From: Alkaliflexus imshenetskii DSM 15055
GTDB lineage: Bacteria; Bacteroidota; Bacteroidia; Bacteroidales; Marinilabiliaceae
NCBI RefSeq assembly: GCF_000517065.1
Contig: NZ_KI912105.1
Coordinates: forward strand, 336,396-400,395
DNA: 64,000 nucleotides
Direction of reading: 5' to 3'
Positions 1 to 7,752 of the stretch are shown here, one piece after another (the stretch's first letter is position 1; each line of letters starts with the position of its first letter). Both the position numbers and the translations under genes were made by a program. A model generated the notes under the pieces. That model was given only the letters and a program-made list of their open reading frames with translations, did no database searches and was not told the DNA's origin.

Positions 1-461
1 GCAAAGTCAATAAAAAGTTTTTCGCCGGGCACATATAAATCCTTTAAGATCGAAGAAGGGTTCTTCCGCTTGGCTTTGGTATGTTGCCGAAAATGGTACC
101 GAAACTGTGTCAGACTATATCCATTGGGATTTTCAACAAGATACTCTTCCCATAGGGTTTTAAGTGTTACGTGCTTCCTTCCTAACTCCCTTTCGTAGTA
201 GGAAAGTTTTTCTTTTAACTCTTCGAAGCGATTATCAACATAGGCTGGATTGCCTCCTGTCATCCGATGCTGTAATACCGGGTCTTCGAGATTTAACAAT
301 TCACTAATGGGCAAATGGTCTCCTTTAGCACGTTTAATGTAACGATTGACCGTTTCCTTGTTTATTGAAAGTTCTGTGGCTATTTGGCGGTTAGAAACGC
401 CATTTTGATGTAGCCGGAGCATTTGTTTTACTTTACTCATGTCTTTTATCTTTCCTGCCAT
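1..461 (-). CDS. istA: IS21-family transposase IstA, N-terminal part (runs off window)
   Basis: The frame is open from ATG 461 down to base 1 with no stop. It begins MAGKIKDMSKVKQML and contains a helix-turn-helix (NRQIATELSINKETVNRYI) followed by a basic region. The last visible residues, GEKLFIDFA, match the position of the first catalytic Asp of the IS21 DDE domain, so only the DNA-binding half is present here. IstA catalyses strand transfer and normally works with the AAA+ helper IstB, which would lie beyond the left edge. ATG 440 (MSKVKQML) is an in-frame alternative start. The terminal repeats directly upstream (519-759) support an intact IS21 end. Confidence 0.85.
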   Translation of the reverse strand, partial: MAGKIKDMSKVKQMLRLHQNGVSNRQIATELSINKETVNRYIKRAKGDHLPISELLNLEDPVLQHRMTGGNPAYVDNRFEELKEKLSYYERELGRKHVTLKTLWEEYLVENPNGYSLTQFRYHFRQHTKAKRKNPSSILKDLYVPGEKLFIDF

Positions 462-518
462 GGCTTTAATATTTCTCTATACAATTTGTGCATAGAAAAA
501 TAGTGGCAAAAAAGTGAA

Positions 519-759
519 CGGGTATGCTCCGTTTCGGATTTTAAACCAAGTCGTTACAAACTTAAAATGGGTGGCAATGCTCCGTTTTTCTTCCAATTTT
601 CTTTAGCCAGAGAAAGGCTGGGTGGCAATGCTCCGTTTTTTAAACCATTTTTGGCCGTTTTCAGCGTTTTTGAACGGCAATGCTCCGTTTTTTGACGCCT
701 TTTAGACCATTTTTCAGACTTCGACTAAGCCGTTTTTTGGGTGGCTATGCTCCGTTTTA
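519..759. repeat. Five copies of the IS21-type terminal repeat GGCAATGCTCCGTTTT
   Basis: Copies of GGNNATGCTCCGTTT occur near 521-535, 571-589, 622-640, 676-692 and 741-758, spaced about 50-65 bp and all in the same orientation. They lie between the istA start and the end of the element. IS21-family elements are known to carry multiple terminal repeats that bind transposase, so these are probably the IstA sites of this end. The exact outer terminus was not resolved. Bases 760-920 show nothing else recognisable. Confidence 0.7.
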
Positions 760-923
760 TCCATCGTGTGAAACCATATCAATATCACATCTCTTTCTTG
801 GTATTGAAATACGTCTGTTAGTTTCCATTTATTAATCCTCCTCGTTTTACCAATCCTAAACGCTCACAACTGGTTGGTTCTCTAATTCAACTCTTCTGCT
901 ATTGTGTATTATATACAGATGAT

Positions 924-956
924 AAAAAAACAATCACTTAAATTTCAGATTGATTG
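924..956 (-). terminator. Rho-independent terminator of the PUL
   Basis: On the minus strand, CAATCA (956-951) pairs with TGATTG (936-931) and is followed by seven T residues (930-924). It starts only 9 bases beyond the stop of the last PUL gene (965), so it probably ends that transcript. The stem is short and the loop AT-rich. Confidence 0.55.
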
Positions 957-964
957 CTGAAAAC

Positions 965-2503
965 TTAGTAATCAACCTGTAACCTTCCAATTTCTCCTTG
1001 CATGTCTTTTCCGCGTAATTTGACACTAAGAATTGAGGTACGCTTATCATAATCAAAAGACAATAGCTCCAAACCAGAACTTAAACTTCGTACATTTTTC
1101 GGCTTATCAGTGTATATTTTCACAATCTGTTCACCATACATTTTTAACTCGATCTCCATTTGGTTATTTAGATGAGCTACCCTGTAAATATTATACGTAC
1201 CATCATTTTGCACAATTCGATTCATCCTTTTTCTGCCAACCGAATACTGTAGTTCGTAAATCTTTTTTTCAAGTGGTGGCAAATACAAATATGCATAGCC
1301 CTCTGTTTCATAAACTGATGCAACCCTATCTCCATTTAAAACTGCTTCAGAAATATGCTCTCCATCTTTTAAAGCAACTGCTAAAACCATATTTCCTAGC
1401 AGATTATACAATAAGCCTTCATTAGGCATATTCCGATTATCTATCAAAACAATACCGGACACTTTTTCTTCAACTATAGTATTTTTCTTATATAACCATT
1501 GCGAATAAAGTTGCTCTGTATTCTTTGCAAGATAATGATTGGGATCGCGCTGAATTGTTAACAGGAAATCTATCCATTCTTGATTGACTGCTGGCTGAAG
1601 AAAATCATCAAAACCTAACCAATTGGCCCAATGAGACTCAACCACTACACTCTGAATGTCATCAGGTTTCACGGAGGGCACCGCCCCGTAATCGTACCAT
1701 AAATTTCCGTGATTAAACCTGTCAAGCAATAATACACCGTGATCAAAACCACCACTTAGAAGCGGAGGTCTGTTAAGTCCATGAATGGTTGCAAAAGGAG
1801 TATTGGCATACTTGATTCCATTCTCGCTTAACACTTTACCTAGACTATACTCAGCCTCTGGATTAAAGTAAAAACCATATGCTATAAAACTCTCAGGAAA
1901 TGAATGACCATTCTCAGGAGTAATGCCATATTGCGCCATTAGTCGCTTTAATAACTCAACATTTCTTCTAATGATTGTTTCATTACGTGGTTTTTGGTTT
2001 GCAACATCAAACCATTCAGCTCGGGTTTTAAACCCATCTTCCCAATATTCATGCAATACTCCTGTGATTCCAAATTCAATGTTGGCGGCGTTCCTTTTCA
2101 CATAATCCATAATCTCAATCTGCCGTGGCCCTATATATCGGGTATTATCCCAATTTTCACCATCCGGATTACTGGTTGGATACTCTCCAAGGATATTAAG
2201 TCTGTCAAACTCCCCCAAAATAAACAATGACATAAATCGGATTCCCAACTCCTGGCCTACTTCTACCATTGGCTTATAATCCCGCACATCAAAATCTCTC
2301 CTTATGCCTGCCCGCCATGGGCCTCCTGACGGGTCTTCGGAACTACCGCTCATCCAGCCTACCTGACCAACGTTTACGCCAATTCCTCGCGGAAATAGCA
2401 CCCTTGTGTCTGAAGAGTTTTGAGAGATTGAATGAATCATTGCACTGAAAAAAAATAACCAAAATGCCACTAAACGGACATTAAATAAACTCCTAATTCT
2501 CAT
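965..2503 (-). CDS. Secreted deacetylase-like protein with degenerate metal site (paralogue of 23089-24648)
   Basis: A 512-aa protein with an N-terminal hydrophobic signal sequence (to about residue 28). It aligns along its whole length with the 519-aa lipoprotein at 23089-24648, sharing blocks such as ENGHSFPESF and YLAKNTEQLYSQW. That paralogue shows polysaccharide-deacetylase-like (NodB) motifs: an Asp pair in AIDDMGW, an HxxxH in HGVGHEFW, and a late His in ETHFAN. Here the Asp pair has become Gly-Gln (NVGQVGW) and the first His is Thr (TGVLHEYW), while the second and late His remain. I infer a non-catalytic or altered-specificity paralogue. It is the last gene of the PUL and sits just before a terminator. 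The family assignment is tentative; I do not recognise a named family. Confidence 0.6.
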   Translation of the reverse strand: MRIRSLFNVRLVAFWLFFFSAMIHSISQNSSDTRVLFPRGIGVNVGQVGWMSGSSEDPSGGPWRAGIRRDFDVRDYKPMVEVGQELGIRFMSLFILGEFDRLNILGEYPTSNPDGENWDNTRYIGPRQIEIMDYVKRNAANIEFGITGVLHEYWEDGFKTRAEWFDVANQKPRNETIIRRNVELLKRLMAQYGITPENGHSFPESFIAYGFYFNPEAEYSLGKVLSENGIKYANTPFATIHGLNRPPLLSGGFDHGVLLLDRFNHGNLWYDYGAVPSVKPDDIQSVVVESHWANWLGFDDFLQPAVNQEWIDFLLTIQRDPNHYLAKNTEQLYSQWLYKKNTIVEEKVSGIVLIDNRNMPNEGLLYNLLGNMVLAVALKDGEHISEAVLNGDRVASVYETEGYAYLYLPPLEKKIYELQYSVGRKRMNRIVQNDGTYNIYRVAHLNNQMEIELKMYGEQIVKIYTDKPKNVRSLSSGLELLSFDYDKRTSILSVKLRGKDMQGEIGRLQVDY

Positions 2504-2580
2504 AGCTTCATATTTTTTAATACAATTCGGAAATCTGGCACAACGGAATTTAAAACCGCTCTGCGCCTTTGATAACTTTA

Positions 2581-4194
2581 CTAATTCATAAGTTCAAATA
2601 CAGGGAGCCGATCAATGGGAACATCAACAAATACTTTTTGATTTCCATCATAAATATTACCATCATCGGCCAACCATCGGCCTCCAGGCAAATGAATTTC
2701 ACGACCAGCAACACCTGAATCTACTACCGGTGCAATCAAAATTGAATCACCAAGCATAAACTGGTCATTGACACCACTAAAACCTTGATGTGGGAAAACA
2801 TACTCCATGTGTTTAATTATTGGCTCATTGGTTTTTGATGACTCCAACACCAATTGCATAATCAATGGCATATATTTTTCTCGTGTCTCTATAGCTTTTT
2901 TAACTGCATTAAAATTTTCCTTGTTTAATATCCGCCATGGAGCCACTGAAAACTGCATCATTGGCATCAGGGCGTGAATCTGTGCTGATCTTACAATCAA
3001 CTCCTGATCAATATCTGCCTCGTTTAGAAAGGTTGTGAAGCTTCCTCCGCCAATCATATCCGGACAAGAAAATGTGTAGCCCATAAGATTTGTCAATACC
3101 ATTTGCGGTATCAGTTTCTTTACATCATTCCAATCATGAGCCTTATCCCACAGTCGTTGGGCAAGAGGCTCTCCCGCCATTTTCCAGGATGCACGAAATT
3201 CATTCAAGGGATATTTAAGGCCAAATTCATTAAACAAACGACTGTGTTCATTGGGTGTTATGTGACGTTGGCTTAATGTATTTGATGGATAAAAAATAAA
3301 ATCACCTGCATCAAACTTGAATCCATCCACATTATAGTCTACAACCAATCTCTCCAGCTGTTCATCAAACCATCTGATTGCCTCCGGATTTGTAAAGTCA
3401 AGCACTGCGGATGCTCCATTCCACCATCTTACAATAGCTGGTTCAAAGGCGGAATCCCATGTATCCATATCCGACTGTTTCTCAAGCAACAATGCCTTCT
3501 TCTCACGCAACTCATTATAGACCAAATATTGATCTGCACTTACGAATGGGCATATCCAAAGCATTACTTTAAACCCCATTTTATGAAGCTCATCCATCAT
3601 CTGACGGGGATTAGGGAACCGGCCAGGATGAAAATTCCATAGTCCGTAATCTTCCTGCCAGGTGTCATCAATCATTATCACTCCAACCGGAAAATCATTT
3701 GCGATTATTGACCGGGCATACTCAATTATATCCTCCTGATTTTGATTATAAGTCAATTCAATCCAAGTGTTATACTGTGGTTTTGTAAAAAGCAGTTCAT
3801 CTGGTATTTTACCTGTAGTAGGAAAAAACTGTTCACGAACATATTGCTGAACCTCTGCAAGTGAATTTCCTGCCTTACCAATTGTTACAGAATTAAAATC
3901 GTCATATATTTTTACTTTATTACTCATGACTTCAAATCGGTATGGTTCCTCACTCCATACGTACTGCCCATTACTTGTTAAAATCAGAGGTTGCACCTGA
4001 TTAGACCGGTTGTTGCCATACATATCAAATTGATACGACTCTTTAAATGGCATAAGATGACCATCACTAATAACACCGACCCATACCTTTTCATTATCAG
4101 CCAGTTTAATAACATCAACCTTTCTATGACTACAGCTAATTAAAAGCAAGGAAAACATTAAACATCCTAGAAGTACAATTGCTAAATTTTTCAT
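2581..4194 (-). CDS. GH31-family glycoside hydrolase lipoprotein (alpha-galactosidase/alpha-glucosidase type)
   Basis: A TIM-barrel GH31 enzyme. The start at ATG 4194 (MKNLAIVLL) gives a clean lipoprotein signal ending LLISC; the longer frame to 4230 would overlap the upstream gene. Family signatures visible are IMIDDTWQEDYG with the following HPGRFPNP (beta-strand 3-4 region), the nucleophile motif DGFKFDAGD (Asp near residue 295) and the acid/base motif FSCPDMIGGG (Asp near 379). The pattern resembles the bacterial relatives of the KIAA1161/MYORG branch, whose human member is an alpha-galactosidase. It would act at the cell surface or in the periplasm on alpha-linked residues released from the PUL substrate. 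Substrate preference is inferred from its neighbours. Confidence 0.85.
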   Translation of the reverse strand: MKNLAIVLLGCLMFSLLLISCSHRKVDVIKLADNEKVWVGVISDGHLMPFKESYQFDMYGNNRSNQVQPLILTSNGQYVWSEEPYRFEVMSNKVKIYDDFNSVTIGKAGNSLAEVQQYVREQFFPTTGKIPDELLFTKPQYNTWIELTYNQNQEDIIEYARSIIANDFPVGVIMIDDTWQEDYGLWNFHPGRFPNPRQMMDELHKMGFKVMLWICPFVSADQYLVYNELREKKALLLEKQSDMDTWDSAFEPAIVRWWNGASAVLDFTNPEAIRWFDEQLERLVVDYNVDGFKFDAGDFIFYPSNTLSQRHITPNEHSRLFNEFGLKYPLNEFRASWKMAGEPLAQRLWDKAHDWNDVKKLIPQMVLTNLMGYTFSCPDMIGGGSFTTFLNEADIDQELIVRSAQIHALMPMMQFSVAPWRILNKENFNAVKKAIETREKYMPLIMQLVLESSKTNEPIIKHMEYVFPHQGFSGVNDQFMLGDSILIAPVVDSGVAGREIHLPGGRWLADDGNIYDGNQKVFVDVPIDRLPVFELMN

Positions 4195-4214
4195 ATTTAT
4201 AAAATTGGAAATTA

Positions 4215-5747
4215 CTAATTGACATGACATAAATGATACAGTTTGTTAAACCCAGTTTCAGCCTCCCAGAGGTTCTCATTGGCCAATCGGATACTGAAAT
4301 CCGGATTGTTTTTGAGTGGTTCAGCCGGATCAGGCAGACTTAATAATATTTCATAGCTGCCACTGGGCATATCGTCAGGAATTAAGAGGCGCTCTTGAAT
4401 TTGGTGTGTTCCCGCGAACCAGAACCTTGGATCTGCCATAAGTTGAAAGGAATAAACAGTGCCATCATCTACTGATCTCATGAGTAACTCCACAGAACGA
4501 GGGTTAAAAGGAGCTGCAAATCCAACATTATCTATTTCCATCGAAAGATTTAGAAATTCGCCGGCAATGACAGAATTATCGAACTGCGCGTTTCTCAGCA
4601 CGAACCGATAACCCAAACGCCTTTTTATTTCATCCATACATCCTCCAGATACCCAATGGTTATTAACCGCTGTATTATTATAATGGGCGTTGAGATAAGA
4701 AAAATGCATCCGTTCAAACTCATGAACTGCTCTTCCGTCGCATTTATTAAATGGACTCCAATTGTCTCGGCATGTCTCTCCTCCTGTCACAGTATATTTT
4801 GAATCCTTTGCCAGGTAGGGTTTTAAGTTTGTGGTATCAATCCTAAGTTCAGTCAAATCATTCCCATAGTCGCTATAGGTTCCTACATCTGAATAACTTG
4901 AGAGGAAACAATCATTATACAGTCCGATTCGAGAAGCATTACTCCCACTATATGCTTCCGATTCATCCAGAGCAGGGGAGTTTGTAGGCGCTTCATAACC
5001 AAATAAAAATCTTTGCTTCTGTTGTGGGTAGCGAACCTGGATCATTCGGCTTTCTGGCAGCGCATCTAACAATGCTGTTAATACCACATTGCGATCGCTC
5101 CAATTCTTGTTGTACAGTTTACCCTGCCCGTTATATGTGGAAGCATCACCAAAATAATCTGTATAATATTGCTCTCCCCACGTGCCTATGAATCCTTTTT
5201 GCAACACAGCAATCACATCACTATACTCTTGAAAAAAAGGTTTTAACTGCTCGATATGCCTTAGAACAATCTCTTTTGGTGCATCGCCGTATGGTGGACA
5301 AATCCATGAACCACAATCGCCCCGATTAGCAGTTGTGGTGTAAACAAACCTCGGTATAAGTTTCACCCCGCCCAACCGCGCTGCTTTAAAATCAACCCGG
5401 ATACTATCGAGATAGGCTTGAGAAAGCTCCTCTCCTATAAAACAACTCATTACAAAATATCTGAACACCAACGTGCTTATCACACCATAATCAGCGCCTG
5501 GAACAACATTTTCCTCTCGAAAACTCCTGAGCTCTTCAGGAGTTAACGTAATATAATTATCGCTTATGGCAATCGAATACCGGTAAAAACCTCGTTCAGG
5601 GTTAGGAAAATCGACCATTGACTCAGTATAACTGTAAGCAGACTTGTTAATATCATTATTCGCGGAGAATACTGAAATAAAAATACCGTTTATAGTTAAC
5701 AGGTATAGGATCGATAAAGAACGGGTTAAAATATGGAATTGATTCAT
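4215..5747 (-). CDS. DUF4874/DUF4832 putative glycoside hydrolase (1 of 4)
   Basis: A 510-aa exported protein. The N-terminal DUF4874 region starts with FPNPERGFYRYS and reads like a TIM barrel; the C-terminal DUF4832 region is beta-rich and ends near SIRLANENLWE. All four paralogues in this PUL keep a Glu in GTWGEQYY-type motifs and a second Glu in TGGETC-type motifs, an arrangement expected of a retaining clan-A-like hydrolase with two catalytic carboxylates (inference). This copy has GEQ where the others have GEW. It has a signal peptide but no T9SS tail and no lipobox Cys. It ends 20 bases before the GH31 start and is probably co-transcribed. Confidence 0.8.
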   Translation of the reverse strand: MNQFHILTRSLSILYLLTINGIFISVFSANNDINKSAYSYTESMVDFPNPERGFYRYSIAISDNYITLTPEELRSFREENVVPGADYGVISTLVFRYFVMSCFIGEELSQAYLDSIRVDFKAARLGGVKLIPRFVYTTTANRGDCGSWICPPYGDAPKEIVLRHIEQLKPFFQEYSDVIAVLQKGFIGTWGEQYYTDYFGDASTYNGQGKLYNKNWSDRNVVLTALLDALPESRMIQVRYPQQKQRFLFGYEAPTNSPALDESEAYSGSNASRIGLYNDCFLSSYSDVGTYSDYGNDLTELRIDTTNLKPYLAKDSKYTVTGGETCRDNWSPFNKCDGRAVHEFERMHFSYLNAHYNNTAVNNHWVSGGCMDEIKRRLGYRFVLRNAQFDNSVIAGEFLNLSMEIDNVGFAAPFNPRSVELLMRSVDDGTVYSFQLMADPRFWFAGTHQIQERLLIPDDMPSGSYEILLSLPDPAEPLKNNPDFSIRLANENLWEAETGFNKLYHLCHVN

Positions 5748-5900
5748 TTAAAGATAATCTTTAGGGTTTACACAAATGATCTGATTCTGTTTGAACTTTC
5801 AAATTGACAACCATTACGCATGAAACTTCCGTTTTAATTTGCCTTTCTCAAAAACTAAAAGCGAAAGAACGAAAATTGATTAAGGCGATTTAACAGTAAA

Positions 5901-7607
5901 CTACTTAACTGATAGACTTCCTTTTATAAACACCCCTTGTGCTTTGCCATTTTCGGAAATAATAACAACGGTATATAATCCTTGAGCCAGATGAGATACA
6001 TCAAGTTGAAAACCGGCAGTAGTGAAAGAACTGAACATCTTTTGCATTTGTGAATAAACAAGTTGTCCAGTGATGGAAAAAATCTGAACCATTGATTGAC
6101 CGGCGATCAAATCTGAACCACTTACATGTATTATGTCTGATGCCGGATTGGGAACTATCATCAGTGATTTGCCGTTGTTGACCGAACTCCCATTTATATT
6201 TTCAAAAATACTGGTAGTCGTTTTTTCAAATGCAAAATTCAGATCATTATAACCACTCTCGTCTATCCATACATTTTGATTTGCAAATCTGACACAATAT
6301 TCAGGACGTAAAGCAAGTTCAGAATCAGAGTCAGGAAGGCTCAGATAGCATTCATAATGTCCAATAGAAATTTCATTTATATCAATAGTTTGATTAATTA
6401 TTGATGTCTCCTCCCAGGTTCTGGGGTCAGAATCTATTAAAAAGGAATACTCATCACCATTATTGCTGTTTTTAAGAATAAGCCAGACTTTTCTTTCTTT
6501 AAACATTCTCGCAAACCCAACATTCTTAATTGTGAGTTCTATGCTTAATTGGTTATCTGCCATGTGATAATCACCTTTATCCAAAACAAATCGATAGCCC
6601 AATTTTCGAAGAATATCTGGATAATGACCCGAATTTATCCAGTTGGTAAAATTCTGTGTGAAATAATCCCTGTTGAGGGTTGTCCAATTGGTCAATTCCA
6701 TCTCATTGAGCGCATTATCCCCATCTGTTCGAGGTGCATTTACCCCATTGGTTTCACCAGTCATGGGTGTGTACTTTGTTTCATTTGCCAGATAATTGTA
6801 ATCTGCAGATCCCACAGGACTCGTGTTTTCTCCGCTTACACTATAGGTACCCATATCTCCCCAACGATTTAGAAACGCATCGTTATAAAAACCAATACGA
6901 GCTGCTGGGGTATTCTGATAGGCTGTTGATTCTGTGAGCTGTGTGTTTCCATACATGGTTCTCTTTACGCGAGGGTAACGCACTTGAATCGGAATTTCAA
7001 CAGGCGTGGCCTCAAGCATGGCGTCAATTATCTCTTTTCTGTTAGCCCATTGAGCTGTTGTAATACTTCCATCAGTTCCAAACTCAGATGAATTAGTGTA
7101 ATACCATTCACCCCAAGTACCAAGAAATCCGGCTTGATGCGAAAAAATAATATCCTTATTGGCTTCCAATAGGGGAGCCAGTTGATGGATATGAGATAAC
7201 ATTAGCGATTTAACCGGCTGTTGCGGTGCAGTGCTTCTTCCATTACTATATGAAAATCGTACAATACACTTAAGGCCGGCATTCCGGATAATATCAAAGT
7301 CTTTTTGAATATTATTCAGATAAATCTGGGATATTTCGTTTTCCAGAAAAGCACTTAAAAGAAAATAGCGAAAAATCACAGTCACTTTATCATTTCCGGT
7401 TCTCCATCCAGTTAAAGTGGTTTGATTTAAATTACTATAATCAGCTGTAGTGTTATAGTTACTGTTTGTAATAGAATATTTCTGCAACCCTCTTTCAGGA
7501 TTGGCAAAAACATCACTGGTCTCCATATAATTAATTGTTGTTTGACCGGTACAAACAACAGAAATTATGGTGAAAAGCGCTAAAAGACTGAATACTTTTA
7601 TTTTCAT
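5901..7607 (-). CDS. DUF4874/DUF4832 putative glycoside hydrolase with T9SS sorting domain (2 of 4)
   Basis: A 568-aa secreted protein: signal peptide ending at about residue 22 (VCTGQTT), DUF4874/DUF4832 body to about 470, and a T9SS C-terminal sorting domain beginning MIVPNPASD and ending with the usual GLYTVVI strand. The conserved Glu candidates are E167 (GTWGEWYY) and E285 (MTGETNG). It is very close in sequence to the N-terminal half of the next upstream gene (7753-10389), which suggests recent tandem duplication. The T9SS tail implies export to the cell surface or medium, so this copy may attack polymeric substrate first. Confidence 0.82.
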   Translation of the reverse strand: MKIKVFSLLALFTIISVVCTGQTTINYMETSDVFANPERGLQKYSITNSNYNTTADYSNLNQTTLTGWRTGNDKVTVIFRYFLLSAFLENEISQIYLNNIQKDFDIIRNAGLKCIVRFSYSNGRSTAPQQPVKSLMLSHIHQLAPLLEANKDIIFSHQAGFLGTWGEWYYTNSSEFGTDGSITTAQWANRKEIIDAMLEATPVEIPIQVRYPRVKRTMYGNTQLTESTAYQNTPAARIGFYNDAFLNRWGDMGTYSVSGENTSPVGSADYNYLANETKYTPMTGETNGVNAPRTDGDNALNEMELTNWTTLNRDYFTQNFTNWINSGHYPDILRKLGYRFVLDKGDYHMADNQLSIELTIKNVGFARMFKERKVWLILKNSNNGDEYSFLIDSDPRTWEETSIINQTIDINEISIGHYECYLSLPDSDSELALRPEYCVRFANQNVWIDESGYNDLNFAFEKTTTSIFENINGSSVNNGKSLMIVPNPASDIIHVSGSDLIAGQSMVQIFSITGQLVYSQMQKMFSSFTTAGFQLDVSHLAQGLYTVVIISENGKAQGVFIKGSLSVK

Positions 7608-7636
7608 GATACGTTATATTGTAAATTTATAGTAGT

Positions 7637-7673
7637 CGATAATTAGTTCCTGTAGCACAGGAACTAATTATCG
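7637..7673. promoter_or_regulatory. Perfect 16-bp inverted repeat in the gap between two DUF4832 genes
   Basis: CGATAATTAGTTCCTG (7637-7652) is followed by a 5-base loop (TAGCA) and its exact reverse complement (7658-7673). It lies 30 bases upstream of the 568-aa gene and 80 bases after the end of the 878-aa gene. There is no T-run on either side, so a classical terminator is unlikely; an mRNA processing/stability hairpin or a protein-binding site fits better. Confidence 0.6.
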
Positions 7674-7752
7674 CTTTAAACTTGAAGTAACATTGTTAAT
7701 ATAAGCACACCTGACACACTGAGCGTATAACAAACTTGCTTTACTCAAACAG

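Noticed and set aside
5861-5874. TTTCG-containing AgaR-like site ahead of the 510-aa DUF4832 gene
   Set aside because: Only the first half fits the core; the rest diverges, so chance is more likely.
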